NCBI GenBank assembly: GCA_002189035.1
Contig: NEEC01000008.1
Span: 1,922,001 to 1,986,000 of the forward strand
From: Utricularia gibba
Lineage: Eukaryota; Streptophyta; Magnoliopsida; Lamiales; Lentibulariaceae
Length of the DNA: 64,000 bases
Reading direction: 5' to 3'
Each line of letters begins with the position of its first letter. Position 1 is the stretch's first letter. Positions 33,709 to 44,217 of this stretch are shown piece after piece. Both the position numbers and the translations under genes were made by a program. Below the pieces are notes generated by a model, which saw only the letters and a list, made by a program, of their open reading frames with translations, was not told the DNA's origin and did no database searches.

Positions 33709-34783
33709 AAGATATGCATGTAGTCGTCTATAGCTGATAAAAAGGGTATGCTCTGAATTCGTACGGGTGCGTTGGTGTTTGCATCTGTAGACTGACTGGA
33801 GATCCTCCATTATCATCAGCAGCTGCATTTGAATAAGTAACCTACCTCTTAGGGAACAAACACTGTTATACATCAGTTGCAATATACTTGATATTCCTAA
33901 GCCAGCAATAGCATCCTCCATCAGCGCAGCAAGCAAAACCCCATCTGAATCCATCTGACTTGGAAGGCTGGAGCCTGGGTTTGGCTACTGGGTCAGGTTG
34001 GATCATCCAGACTTCAGACACACACTTCAGAGTACCAATGGGTGAGATGGCATTTTAGTCATTCTCTGGGTAGCTTGTAGGACAGCCAAGTACCAAATCC
34101 TTCCCTATGCAACAACAACAACAAAAGAAGGAAGAAGTGATAATTGAAGTGAGTAGCTTTGGGTGGACTATTGGCGGCCCTAGATGCCAAAAACAGACAT
34201 TTTCGTACCAAAATATTCCTTAGGGAGAAAGCTAAAAACCCATTTTCCGTATTTACCCTTTTCCATTTAGAACTTATTTGGTAGGAAAATAATTGAAATG
34301 TTATTAAATATTCACCAAATATTTATTTTCCTCATTATTTTGTAAGATATGGCACCAAACATATTTTTAATTTTTATAATATATTATTAATTCAATTATC
34401 CGGATTTTAGACTGGTTTTTAGGTGAAAAAGGTTGGGGTAGGGTAGACCACGTGGCCCATTAAATTTTTACTTTGTCATTATTTATTAATTAAATAAATC
34501 TAAACCCCACCAATAGCATTCTTTGTAATGGGTAAGAAATAATAATAAAAAAATGAAAAGACCCAAAAACCAAATATCTGAAACTTGATGGGTTATTCTT
34601 GAGTATCAATAAATACAGGGTTCATTTTTTATTTTGATAGAATAGAGTTTTTTTTTTTAAAAAAAAAAACTCGGTTTTGCCCCTCGCCGAGTATTTATTT
34701 AATCTCCCGTTTATCTACTCTTCTTCCTCAGTCTCGGTGGCCTCTTCCGCCTCCGGTGCCGCAGATAGTTTCACTCACCAACG
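33709..34783. other. Intergenic spacer before KCS gene
   Basis: 3' flank of the nucleotidase gene, then AT-rich DNA from 34260. The 128-codon minus frame at 33568-33954 overlaps the last nucleotidase exon and is a shadow. The last 100 bp are CT-rich and probably the KCS leader, with GTATTTATTTAA near 34690 as a possible TATA element. Confidence 0.5.
34645..34672. repeat. Perfect 28-bp palindrome GAG-T11-A11-CTC
   Basis: Eleven T followed by eleven A, flanked by GAG and CTC, is a perfect inverted repeat with no loop. It is about 110 bp upstream of the KCS start. It could form a cruciform or a nucleosome-free tract in the promoter, or a hairpin if transcribed. Confidence 0.9.
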
Positions 34784-36277
34784 ATGGATGGGGGAGTAGC
34801 GACGTCTGGAGTACGGCTTCCGGGTTTCCTTCGGAGCGTCAACCTGGAGTGTGTGAACCGGAGCTACCATTGCCTGATCTCCAATTTCCTCACTCTCTGC
34901 TTAGTCGCTCTCAGCGTCGCCGTGTTCTTTCATTTTTCCGAGATGAATCTCGATGACCTCCGTCGTTTCTGGCTCCTTCTCGAGTGCAATCTGGTTTTCG
35001 GTATCATTTGCTCCGCGATTTTCGTTTCAGGATTCATCGTTTACATCATGACCCGCCCACGCCCTGTTTACTTGGTGGATTACTCCTGTTACCGCCCACC
35101 TGATCATCTGAAGGCTCCGTTTCAGCGATTTGTGGAACACACGCGCTTGAATGGGGATTTCGACGATTCCTCCGTTGAGTTTCAGAGGAAGATTCTAGAA
35201 AGATCTGGACTCGGAGAAGAAACTTATGTCCCCGAGGCTATGCATTTTCTGCCGCCACGACCGTCGATGAAGGCGGCGAGGGAAGAGGCGGAGCAGGTGA
35301 TGTTTGGGGCGCTGGATAATTTGTTCGCGAACACGAATTTGAAAGCAAAGGAGATTGGGATTCTGGTTGTGAATTGCAGTTTGTTTAATCCCACTCCATC
35401 TTTATCCGCCATGATAGTTAACAAGTACAAATTGAGGGGAAATGTCAAGAGCTTCAATCTCGGGGGAATGGGTTGCAGCGCCGGCGTAATCGCCGTAGGT
35501 TTGGCGAGAGATCTGCTTCAAATCGAGAGAAACACCTACGCCGTCGTGGTTAGCACTGAGAACATTACCCAGAATTGGTACTTGGGAAACAACAAATCGA
35601 TGCTGATCCCAAATTGCCTCTTCCGAATCGGCGGCGCAGCAGTGCTTCTCTCCAACAAGTCCAGCGATCGCCGCCGATCCAAGTACAAATTCGTCCAAAT
35701 CGTGAGAACCCACAAAGGCGCAGACCATCAGGCGTTCAAGTGCGTGTACCAGGAACAGGACGACGCCGGGAAGACCGGCGTTTCCTTATCCAAAGACCTC
35801 ATGGCCATCGCCAGCCTCGCCCTGAAATCCAATATCACGACACTGGGTCCACTGGTACTCCCGATCAGCGAACAGCTCCTCTTCTTGGCAACATTAGTCA
35901 TCAAGAAAGTGTTCAAGAACATGAACGCACACATACCGGATTTCAAACTAGCGTTCAATCATTTCTGCATCCACGCCGGCGGCAGGGCAGTGATCGAGGA
36001 ACTAGAGAAGAACCTGCAACTTCTCCCCATCCACGTGGAGGCTTCCAAGGCCACCCTGCACCGCTTCGGGAACACCTCCTCCAGCTCCATTTGGTACGAG
36101 TTGGCGTACATGGAGGCGAAAGGACAAGTTCTGCCGGGACATAAAGTGTGGCAGATCGCGTTCGGGAGTGGGTTCAAGTGCAACAGCGCTGTCTGGGCGG
36201 CGCTCCGCCACGTGAAACCGTCGAACAACGCCCCCTGGGAGGACCGCATCGGCAGTTACCCCGTCCGCCCGGAATAA
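34784..36277 (+). CDS. KCS4: 3-ketoacyl-CoA synthase (KCS4-like)
   Basis: KCS is the condensing enzyme of ER very-long-chain fatty acid elongation, joining malonyl-CoA to a long acyl-CoA. Single exon, 497 aa. Two N-terminal hydrophobic segments (about residues 33-52 and 70-90) form the membrane anchor. The FAE1/CUT1 domain follows: [51 protein letters not shown]. The active-site Cys is in [13 protein letters not shown], the His in [13 protein letters not shown] and the Asn in [10 protein letters not shown]. The tail [20 protein letters not shown] matches the KCS4 C-terminus as I recall it. The start is the ATG giving the usual SVNLE/K segment. Gene number supported by gene order too. Confidence 0.94.
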   Translation: MDGGVATSGVRLPGFLRSVNLECVNRSYHCLISNFLTLCLVALSVAVFFHFSEMNLDDLRRFWLLLECNLVFGIICSAIFVSGFIVYIMTRPRPVYLVDYSCYRPPDHLKAPFQRFVEHTRLNGDFDDSSVEFQRKILERSGLGEETYVPEAMHFLPPRPSMKAAREEAEQVMFGALDNLFANTNLKAKEIGILVVNCSLFNPTPSLSAMIVNKYKLRGNVKSFNLGGMGCSAGVIAVGLARDLLQIERNTYAVVVSTENITQNWYLGNNKSMLIPNCLFRIGGAAVLLSNKSSDRRRSKYKFVQIVRTHKGADHQAFKCVYQEQDDAGKTGVSLSKDLMAIASLALKSNITTLGPLVLPISEQLLFLATLVIKKVFKNMNAHIPDFKLAFNHFCIHAGGRAVIEELEKNLQLLPIHVEASKATLHRFGNTSSSSIWYELAYMEAKGQVLPGHKVWQIAFGSGFKCNSAVWAALRHVKPSNNAPWEDRIGSYPVRPE

Positions 36278-36816
36278 TTATACCCCTCCATCCACCGCCA
36301 CCCCCCCATTGTTGTAACCCCAGTATCTTTAACTTCCTCATGGCCGTGCATGGCCTCCCTGCATATCAATAATCTCTCCTTTCAAAAAGAAACAGAAAAA
36401 TAAAGTAATATTTATTATCCACTTTTGTTGAAAACATTATTACTATGGATTGATGAATGGAGAAGAGATACAAACAGGTACAAGCATCTACTTCAGTGTC
36501 AACTGTGAACAGTAGAAACTCGAGGGCATTAGGTTTTGAAGGGAGAGTCTGCAGGGCATTTTTCTAACAGCAAAAAACAGTTGCGATGGACAACGTTGTT
36601 GTAGGGGTCTTAATTATAATTATTGATTTTGTGTGTCTGGAAATAAATGCAAAGTGGGGCCGGGAAACTGTCGCTGTCTCAACTCACGCTCACGCAACCG
36701 TAGCGAATACTAATAATCATCATATATTAATTATTAGGGTACATCAGAATCTTTTTCCGAGGTTAAATGCTGATGATACCTTACATGATGATAAACAAAG
36801 AACTTTTCTTCCAGAT
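36278..36816. other. Spacer between KCS and tRNA-Ala
   Basis: KCS 3' untranslated region followed by unremarkable AT-rich sequence. No gene. The 159-codon plus frame at 36586-37065 merely runs through the tRNA gene. Confidence 0.55.
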
Positions 36817-36889
36817 GGGGATGTAGCTCAGATGGTAGAGCGCTCGCTTAGCATGCGAGAGGTACGGGGATCGATACCCCGCATCTCCA
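36817..36889 (+). tRNA. tRNA-Ala (AGC)
   Basis: A 73-nt cloverleaf starting GGGGATGTAGCTCAGATGG. The acceptor stem GGGGATG pairs with CATCTCC and includes the G3:U70 pair that identifies tRNA-Ala. A-box GTAGCTCAGATGG and B-box GGGATCGATACCC lie in place. The anticodon loop CTTAGCA gives AGC. There is no intron or encoded CCA. A T7 run at 36895-36901 is the Pol III terminator. Confidence 0.98.
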
Positions 36890-37131
36890 CTGGTTTTTTT
36901 GCAGGCCCATACTCACAAAGGGATTTCAGCCCAACCGGTCCAAATCATTTTTGCTGGGGAGCAAGAATCGTACGGATTCTGATTGGCACAATGAAGACGA
37001 AGATAATTTACAGTCGCTGGAAGCTTGAATCGCGAATAAGATGCAAATGCTGTAATGCCCGCTGAATAAAATCATCAACGGATGAGGATTCTCCATCTTC
37101 GTAGCTTCGGCTCATCCCGTCCGAATCATCA

Positions 37132-38875
37132 CTAACTCGTCTCAGCTACACATGAAAACCACGACACCGGGACGAGGCACAACCCCCGGCTTCTCAACTC
37201 GCACCCCTTGTCGTCTCCCTGCTTCCAAGTTCCAACCCAACCATTCGTCAGCAGCCAGCTCAAAACGCTCCAGGGAAGAGAAGGCTTACTTGTTTAGTGG
37301 GATCGGGGCCTGATGCTTTCATGTAGAGGACACTCAGAGTCTGAAAGGAGATCGTTTTGGGTCATTTCGGAATAATTGAGGAGGTGGGGAGGGCATGAAT
37401 TGCAATTGTTGGAAAAGGAAGGGGCAACAGGAAAGAAAGGAATCAAAATGGAACGAGTACCGAGGAGAATGTTGGTACGTACCTCAACTTGACGTTGTAG
37501 GAATTTGATGTAACCAATCGCCTCCATCAGCACTGATGCTGTGTCTGTCTGCATGTGTTTTTTTGTTCATTGCTTCTCTAGTTTTAATAAAAAAATGTTT
37601 TTTTTTCAGGGGTAAGAAAAAAATTACCTTGCCAAATGGAGCTACAAGTTGCTGGAGGGCAGCTATTCTATCTCCCAGTTTCTCTCTTCTCACCTGCTTC
37701 ACATCATCAAAAGCCCTTAAGGAATGCTAACAACTGTTAACATTTTCATGGTGAATCGAACCTTCAACGCAGGGAGACTCGAACGAGGTTCTACCCGTGG
37801 TTTCTTGTGTTTCTGCTGCTCCATTGCATCTTTTGGTGATGATACCTGAGAGAAAAGGTAGAGCTCTAGCAAGGTGATTGATTGCAGCGCATAGAACCAA
37901 AGTTCAAAATAAAAAATATGAGAAAGTGTAAAGGTTGCTACATAGCCCCAAAAGCTGGAGTTGGCTTTGAACGGATAAAAGGGCTGCCCTCTTTCTGATA
38001 AAGACATCAAAAATAGGCAATTGATACAGCAAACTAAAGTAAAAGCATCACTCTTTGTGTGTGTAGGGTAACAAAATCATCAGGTAAATGGTAACAGTAT
38101 GGATGTAATAACGAAGATTGGAGCTCTCATCCCTTCTCTAATGTTTATCAGAACCTGGGTGTTTGGTGTATTTCTATTTCAAACTTTCAGACAATATATG
38201 CCTAAAAATTAAAATTTAACCTTTAGAAGAACGAAACTAACATACCTTGTGTGAGAAAGATGATGGTTGCGCTTGATTTGATAGTGGGGTGTGATTAATG
38301 GAGTATCCATCCCAGAGATTGCCGTTTGGATTTGTGGAGAGCCAAGATGATCTAAAGCTTCTAATGTCATGTCAAAGGAAGTTGCTTCCGCCACTCCAAT
38401 GCGATGATGCGGGCTAGAAATGCTGGGAAAATGGTGAAGGAATCCCCTCTCACTACTACCGCAATCATCAGAGTGAAGGCTGCTTGTCAGCATCTCAGTG
38501 AAATTGGAGTAGTAAACGTTTGATAACTCTTCATGTTTGATTCTCTGAGCGAACTGTAGATCCATGGTGTCAATGGAATGAGAGTTCATGTTTGTAGTAG
38601 CCATGGGATGGGATGATTCATCTGTGCTCCTGCAAGAAACCCTAGTTTTCCTCTTCATCATGAACTCATAAAAAAAGATGGGAATTGATGCAGGTTGTGC
38701 TAATCACTCGTCTGAAAATTAGAGCGAGCTGGGAGACTTACAGCGTGGATTGGTTGGATGCAGTCCAAGGATTAGAATGCGTGGCTACTACTCCATAGCA
38801 GAAATTGGGAGAAGTGGAGGAGGAGCCAATAAATGGCTCTTGGTGATAAGGATGTCCATTTGCAGGTGACTCCAT
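37132..38875 (-). CDS. bHLH110: bHLH transcription factor, bHLH110-like
   Basis: A nuclear bHLH regulator of a subfamily lacking the usual basic H-E-R residues. Exons are complement of 37132-37218, 37290-37340, 37483-37548, 37628-37693, 37762-37845, 37942-37990, 38246-38629, 38742-38875; 306 aa, all in phase. The start MESPANGHPYHQEPFIGSSS parallels MESANLHHLQDQ in Arabidopsis. KKPRVEPRSSLPALK precedes the bHLH: VRREKLGDRIAALQQLVAPF (helix 1 and loop) and TDTASVLMEAIGYIKFLQRQ (helix 2). TLSVLYMKA and RSRGLCLVPVSW complete the family tail. The protein is shorter than Arabidopsis bHLH110 because the middle region is compact. Exon 3 (GQPFYPFKANSSFWGY) uses a weak AAAG acceptor and is the least certain. 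Likely autonomous gene; function of the subfamily is not well defined. Confidence 0.92.
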
Positions 38876-40454
38876 GGACACAGATTCTCAATATGTCTCT
38901 GCTTTTACCAACTTTTTCTCTTTGAGAACCCCATCACCAAGTAGCCCTGAAAGCTAAAGGAGAAAAGGGCAATGAGCTCAGGCAAGAAAGAAGACACCCT
39001 TGTATCACAAGAGATGAAAGCGTAAGATTCAGCTAGTGAGGGTGCCTTCACAGCTAAGGATTCTTCTTAGGAGAACAAAAAAGAGACTACTGAAAGAGAT
39101 GACACAGACACAGATCAAAAACCACGCCCCCCCTCTCTCTCTCTCTCTCTCTCTCAAGATTGCACACCTTGTCCCTTTAGCAGCTGTCGGAATATTATTC
39201 TTAGATTACGTGATAGATTCTATTTTTTCGAATACCCGAAAACAGTAAAGGAACAAGGCCTCTGACTCATGGCCTCTTCACTTTTCCTCACCAAATATTT
39301 GGCTACCTCTTCAAGCTCATCTCCCCCCAACCGGTTCGAACCGGAGCAAACAACCAGACAAAGACAGACAGACAAACAAACTCTCTCGTGCATCACCTGA
39401 AGATTAGTTGTTGGATCCCATGATTTCCATTGAGCGAGATGACCAAACCAAAGGAGAGGAGACGGATTCTCCCAAGCCCTCTACAGCAGTCGCACGCCAT
39501 GGAAATAAAAAAGCCTATCTTGTGACAAGAGAATAATAATCTAAGGGCAGCAGAGCAGAACACAATTTTACTCTAGCATGGTCCTCCTCCTCCTCTTCAG
39601 CAGCTTTTAGCTTTCTTTTCTTTTGAGTTATATAAAGTATATTTAATTCGACTGTTACTCACCAAAGTAGCAGCGCAAAAGATGTATTCTTTTCATATGA
39701 ATCATGTCCAGAGATGCATCCATCGACATTCGACACCGAACCTTACCGTGTTTACAAAAGGTAATTTGGATAGATGATTTTAGTGAACAAATCCACGTGT
39801 GTTCTGCATCCGTACATTCATGACTAGTAGGAGTGGAACATTAGTCCTGTGCTGCTGCTTGTACAAATACAACAAGAAACTTTGAAAAAAAAATAGGATT
39901 ATTATAACAAATAATATCACATTGAAAAATTAAAATAAAATAATTAAATATATAAAAAATATAAATCACTAGTAATAGATTGAATTAAATCTTTTCTAAT
40001 ATGATTTATATTTATTGTTTATAGTAATACATGCAATCTTTAATTTCAAGCACATCGTACTCTTGGTGCACGTATCACTTGATATTTGAGCAGTTCGCGG
40101 CCCATGGGAGAAGAACCGAGTCTAGATATTGGGCTTTGGGCCCAAAAGGCTCAAATATATTGAATTTGCAAACCGGACGATCCACTCTCTGAGTTTTTTT
40201 AATTAATTAAAAGAATAAAACTAAAAAATATTTAAATAAACTGAGAAATAAAATAAACGGACTTCCCAAAATATGTATTCGTCCACGTCTCCATTTCGCC
40301 AAAACGCGGAATATTTTAAATATATAAATAAGAGAAAATATGTGTGGTTTTCCTGGAATTTTTTTTGCTCTTTATGGGCCAGATAGTCTCCTCCTCTGCA
40401 CCCAACTCCTCCCCTGGTTCCACTGTCTCGCTTTCTTGCTCAAAATCTGGTCCG
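38876..40454. other. Promoter side of bHLH110, intergenic
   Basis: Leader and promoter of bHLH110 (minus strand) up to about 39650, then AT-rich DNA to about 40370. AAATATATAAATAAG near 40317-40332 would be a TATA box for the plus-strand leader remnant that follows. No other gene was seen. Confidence 0.45.
39133..39155. repeat. (CT)n microsatellite
   Basis: About eleven and a half CT units, 258 bp upstream of the bHLH110 ATG. On the bHLH110 strand it reads GA repeats, which are common in plant leaders and promoters. Confidence 0.9.
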
Positions 40455-40676
40455 AGAAGTTTCAGATGGTTTTGTTTTTCGTTTGCAAGTTTCTATATCT
40501 CCTGTTCTGAGTGAAATCCTCAGCTCTGGTTTTATGCTACACTCCTCCCTCTACGTGGGAACCATCTTGTTCAATCCTTCAACGTTGTTTTTCTCTACTG
40601 GTTCTATGTCAATAGTTCCTATGGAATAAAGCCATTGGTTTTCAAGGACTTGCAGATTCAGGGGAAAGCTAAGTGA
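40455..40676 (+). pseudogene. Leader remnant of an S1-group bZIP gene with broken sucrose-control uORF
   Basis: S1 bZIP mRNAs (bZIP1/2/11/44/53) carry a conserved uORF whose peptide stalls ribosomes when sucrose is high. Here, from 40498, SPVLSEILSSGFMLHSSL matches the uORF first half, but the preceding codon is ATA rather than ATG. One base out of frame, RGNHLVQSFNVVFLYWFYV (about 40554-40613) matches the conserved C-terminal half; the usual stop after it is absent. Further on, GLADSGES at 40653-40676 resembles the N-terminus of bZIP44, then a stop. No basic-zipper region follows before the thioredoxin gene 380 bp away. A pyrimidine-rich leader and a TATA-like box precede it. I read it as a gene that lost its main coding region. 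Confidence 0.72.
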
Positions 40677-41055
40677 AACGATACGATGAGGGCACCAAGA
40701 ACACCTAGAACGACAACATAATCAACAGTATGGAACTAAAGATTCATCTGTGCAAACATGAAGACAGATGAAACTCGTCAAATCTCCATACGCGCTTGGA
40801 GTCTGTGTTATGCTGGCTATAAAACTCCTCCGAAAGTATCCAAAGCGAATGTGATTTGAAAAGAACTGCTATAGGTAGGCTATAGATACCTCACATTTAA
40901 ACCAGAAACGCAGCAAAGTCAACCATTACATGAACATACGACACCAAGCCATAAGTTTTGAGAATAGGAAACATGGAGAGATTGACTGATAGTGTTCTCA
41001 TTATTCACTACCAACAACATAACAAACTACTATATGGCTTAATTCAGTAGCAATC

Positions 41056-42002
41056 TCAAGCTACGACGGCACCGTACTCTACTACCTTTGCCAGCAATTC
41101 CTCCTTGCGTGCACCAACAATCCTATGGATTTCAGCCCCCTCCTTGAAGAACACGAAGGTTGGCATGGCATTCACTTTGTGTTCTTGAGCAACAGCCTGT
41201 GGATGGAAAAAGAATTCACGAGATGAATTAGTGCAATCGACAGCAACAAGGATGGAATCACACAGTGGCTTGGAAACTGGTTGCTTACACTGAGCTCATC
41301 AACATCAACCTTGAGAAATAGAACATGGGGTGTCTTCTTGGCGATGTCAGCTAGAATAGGAGCGATGAAACGGCAAGGCCCGCACCATGAAGCAGTGAAA
41401 TCCACCACGATCTGAGAACCAAGTTTTTGGTTATTAACATGCCAAGGAATCACTCTTAACTCGTCAGAATCAAAATTGTACTAGCACGCTGGATAAGAAT
41501 TACTCTAAAGAGGATCCTTTATCATACATAAGTCACTCAAGCAGAGATGAGCCATAAACCAGATAGATATAAGGATCAAAGATCGAAACGTGAACGGCTA
41601 CAGTTACTCCCAAATCAGGGCTCATCACAGATGCAAAATAAGGGACTCGGAATCAGAGTACCCTGTCGATTCTGGCCAAAAACTTCAAACATCCAGGACA
41701 ACAAACAACGAAGCCACAAACATCAACGAACAAGATGGTGGAATCAGAAAATAGAAAAGCACATTCTTCGCACAAAACCTAATCCGATACCCAAAACAGT
41801 GTTAAAAAGCAAAAACTTAGCCATCGAATTTCGCCGATTTCAGAAAAAAGAAAACACAGCAGCAGAATCAAAAACACGAGAGAAGCCAGCAATTCAAACT
41901 CACCAACTTGAAAGCCTCAGCACCCTTCCTCAATTGCTCACCCCACTCCTCCACCGTGTGAACACCAATCACCTGCCCCACTGGTCCCTCTTCAGAAGCC
42001 AT
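41056..42002 (-). CDS. Thioredoxin h-type
   Basis: A cytosolic dithiol oxidoreductase that reduces target disulfides with electrons from NADPH via thioredoxin reductase. Exons are complement of 41056-41196, 41289-41411, 41904-42002; 120 aa. The active site is [15 protein letters not shown]. Other family marks are [19 protein letters not shown] and the cis-proline in [11 protein letters not shown]. The N-terminus [20 protein letters not shown] has no transit peptide, as expected of h-type proteins of the H1/H3/H4/H5 group. The two introns are in the normal h-type positions. By gene order it corresponds to Arabidopsis TRX h4. Confidence 0.96.
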
Positions 42003-42080
42003 TTCTACACCAGAAAACCCGCTACGCACAACCCCTTTCACTACGCGTACGATGTAAGCAAGGCGAACATCGCAGAGGGA

Positions 42081-42088
42081 GTTTTATA
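42081..42088 (-). promoter_or_regulatory. TATA box of thioredoxin h gene
   Basis: On the minus strand TATAAAAC lies about 80 nt upstream of the thioredoxin ATG, followed by a short leader. Position and sequence fit a plant TATA element. Confidence 0.65.
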
Positions 42089-43292
42089 GACCCCCGCGAG
42101 GCGATGAGATGACCAAAACACCCATCTTATCCACTACATTTACGAATCATACCATGAAACACACGGAGACGATGACCCCTCCGGGGGCGGAGGCCCCGGT
42201 CAAAGTCAAAGTGAATCCATGTCACTTACTTCTCCACGTAAACGGTGGAGATTGAAAGACAAAATGACCGGAGGAGAATAATCCGAAAAATCAAATAAAT
42301 AAAAATGCAGGGAATATAATTCCAAAAATCTCACTTAGGAAGATTCCAGTGCATCATATCAACACCTCCCTTATCTTGATACACACTAACACCTTTCTCA
42401 AAGGCATCATTTCCCCACTCTTACATCTTTTTTTCACGATTTTACGTTATTTCATATTTAGAATACATGATATTTCAATCAATTACGTATTTAAATTATT
42501 TTCTATATTATAGTATTATAATTGAAAATGTGTATGGTTGATATGTTTGGTTAAAATTTTTAATTATATAAACTGGGTAAAATAATTAGAAATAGAATAT
42601 TCTATTACTAGAATGTGTAGACAGCAGCATTGTGATGGTTCGCATCCGGCGACTGGATATTACAATCAATCAACCTTCTGATTTGATGTAATTGTAGGGA
42701 CAACCGCCGGCTCCATTTGTCCGTTCGCTACAGCATCCGCATGGCGCAGCATGGGCTGGCACATTTTTTTACACTTGTCCAAAAAGCGATTTCATCGAGT
42801 TCTTCTCTCGCACATGCGAATTGGAGCTTCAGTGATGGAGCAGATAAAGGGAGTTCCTTGGGAGGAGTATTTGGGTGGGCTAGAGATGTAGGCGCCCCTG
42901 ACGTGAGGGATGATGAGAGGAGAAGCTTGGGGCATTAATGCTGCTGCTAAACTACTCTGTTTAGTCGTCTACTGAGAAGAAAAGGTTTTGTTTTTGGTTC
43001 CTGGGGAATGGAGATGAAGCAGATGTAGACGATTTGTACACTGCCACCTCTCTGTCTTCATATTTTCATGCTTACCCTTTCCTTTGCATCGCCCCGGAAT
43101 CATGTCTTGATCCAAAAAATATGAATTTGTAAATGAATGAAGTTACGATATAATCTAGCCATGGTGTACTGCCAAGTATCCATGGAATTCAGCAAATTCT
43201 GACACGTGCACTTCCCCTTCTTTCTATAAATCCATCCCCAGGATTGTAATAAACTTTGCCGGATTACAGTAACAGACAAGGGAAAGAAAGAA
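42089..43292. other. Divergent promoter region thioredoxin h / DREB2D
   Basis: About 1.2 kb between divergent genes. 42290-42610 is AT-rich; the rest is mixed. TTTCTATAAATCCATCCCC at 43220-43238 contains TATAAAT about 70 nt before the DREB2D ATG and is a probable TATA box. The 73-codon frame at 42717-42938 is not recognised. Confidence 0.5.
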
Positions 43293-43915
43293 ATGCTGAA
43301 TTCGGTGGAGGACAAGAGGATCAGGAAGCTTGCGCAGGCGAGTTCGAGGAAGGGGTGTATGAGAGGCAAAGGTGGCCCGGAGAACGCTTTATGTACATAC
43401 AAAGGGGTGAGGCAGCGCACCTGGGGGAAATGGGTAGCCGAGATCCGTGAGCCCAACCGGGGGTCCCGTGTCTGGCTCGGCACTTTCGACACGGCCTACG
43501 ACGCTGCCGTCGCCTACGACGCGGCTGCGCGCAAGCTTTACGGGCCCGAGGCGAAGGTTAATCTGCCGGAGCTGTATGAGGACGGGGGGGCTGTTTATGT
43601 GAATCCAGACCAAGCTTCGGTGAACCACGGAGGCGGCGGTGGGATTCTCCGGTGTTTTCGTTTTCGCCGGAGGAGATGATGTCAGTGCAGGATAGCTTAA
43701 GCAGCAGCAGTGGTGGTGGTAGTGGAGAATATGTGAACTGTAGTGGGATTTTGCGGAGCTTGAATATGAGCCTTCCTGAAGTGGATGACTCCTATTTGTG
43801 GGCTGAAGCTGCGAAAGGTACCTCTTTTGGGATTGTGCATGACCCAGGTGCATTTGCGAGCTCCTTGGATTGCTTCAAGGACAACAATGGCGTCACCTTT
43901 CCATGGCTATACTGA
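43293..43915 (+). CDS. DREB2D: DREB2D-like AP2/ERF transcription factor, with a frame break
   Basis: A-2 group DREB proteins bind the drought-responsive DRE (RCCGAC) in the nucleus. Single exon. It begins [20 protein letters not shown], then the DREB2 hallmark [12 protein letters not shown] and the AP2 domain [54 protein letters not shown]14 and, at position 19, the residues typical of DREB2 can be seen in the strand. The first frame ends at a TGA (about 43677) after an Arg-rich stretch. The rest of the protein ([35 protein letters not shown], final FPWLY) is one base out of frame. Restoring one base near 43638-43644 would give about 207 aa, the normal DREB2D size. Either an assembly error or a real truncation that leaves the DNA-binding domain intact. 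Confidence 0.9.
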
Positions 43916-44217
43916 TCACCAGATCCTTTTTACAGTGCCAATGGCGCACTCGGGATTTGGTCCGAGTCAAGTTAGTAATAGAAAGCAAATTAGTATTGAG
44001 AAGGGCACCATATTGCTTGTGTTTGTGTATCTCCTGTATATAAAAAATGCAGCCATGTACCATAAATTGTAGCATGTAATGAGGAGGCGAGGTGAACAGA
44101 ATCATATGCAGTAGTCACAAAATTCCTAAACTTTTTGTCATCACATACTGGTACAGCACTGAAGATAACGTTCCTCCTCTATAATTCACAATGCAGTATA
44201 CAGGAAAAGGAGTTTGT
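43916..44217. other. Convergent spacer DREB2D / TFIIF beta
   Basis: About 300 bp between convergent stop codons. Holds the two 3' untranslated regions; nothing else recognised. Confidence 0.45.

Noticed and set aside
35575-36144. 189-codon second-frame ORF inside the KCS gene
   Set aside because: A Pro/Arg-rich shadow of the GC-rich KCS coding sequence in another frame.
36586-37065. 159-codon frame spanning the tRNA-Ala gene
   Set aside because: It reads straight through the tRNA gene and has no conserved features; a chance frame.
41547-42089. 180-codon plus-strand ORF over the thioredoxin first intron and exon
   Set aside because: Antisense to a firm thioredoxin exon and its intron; no recognisable protein.
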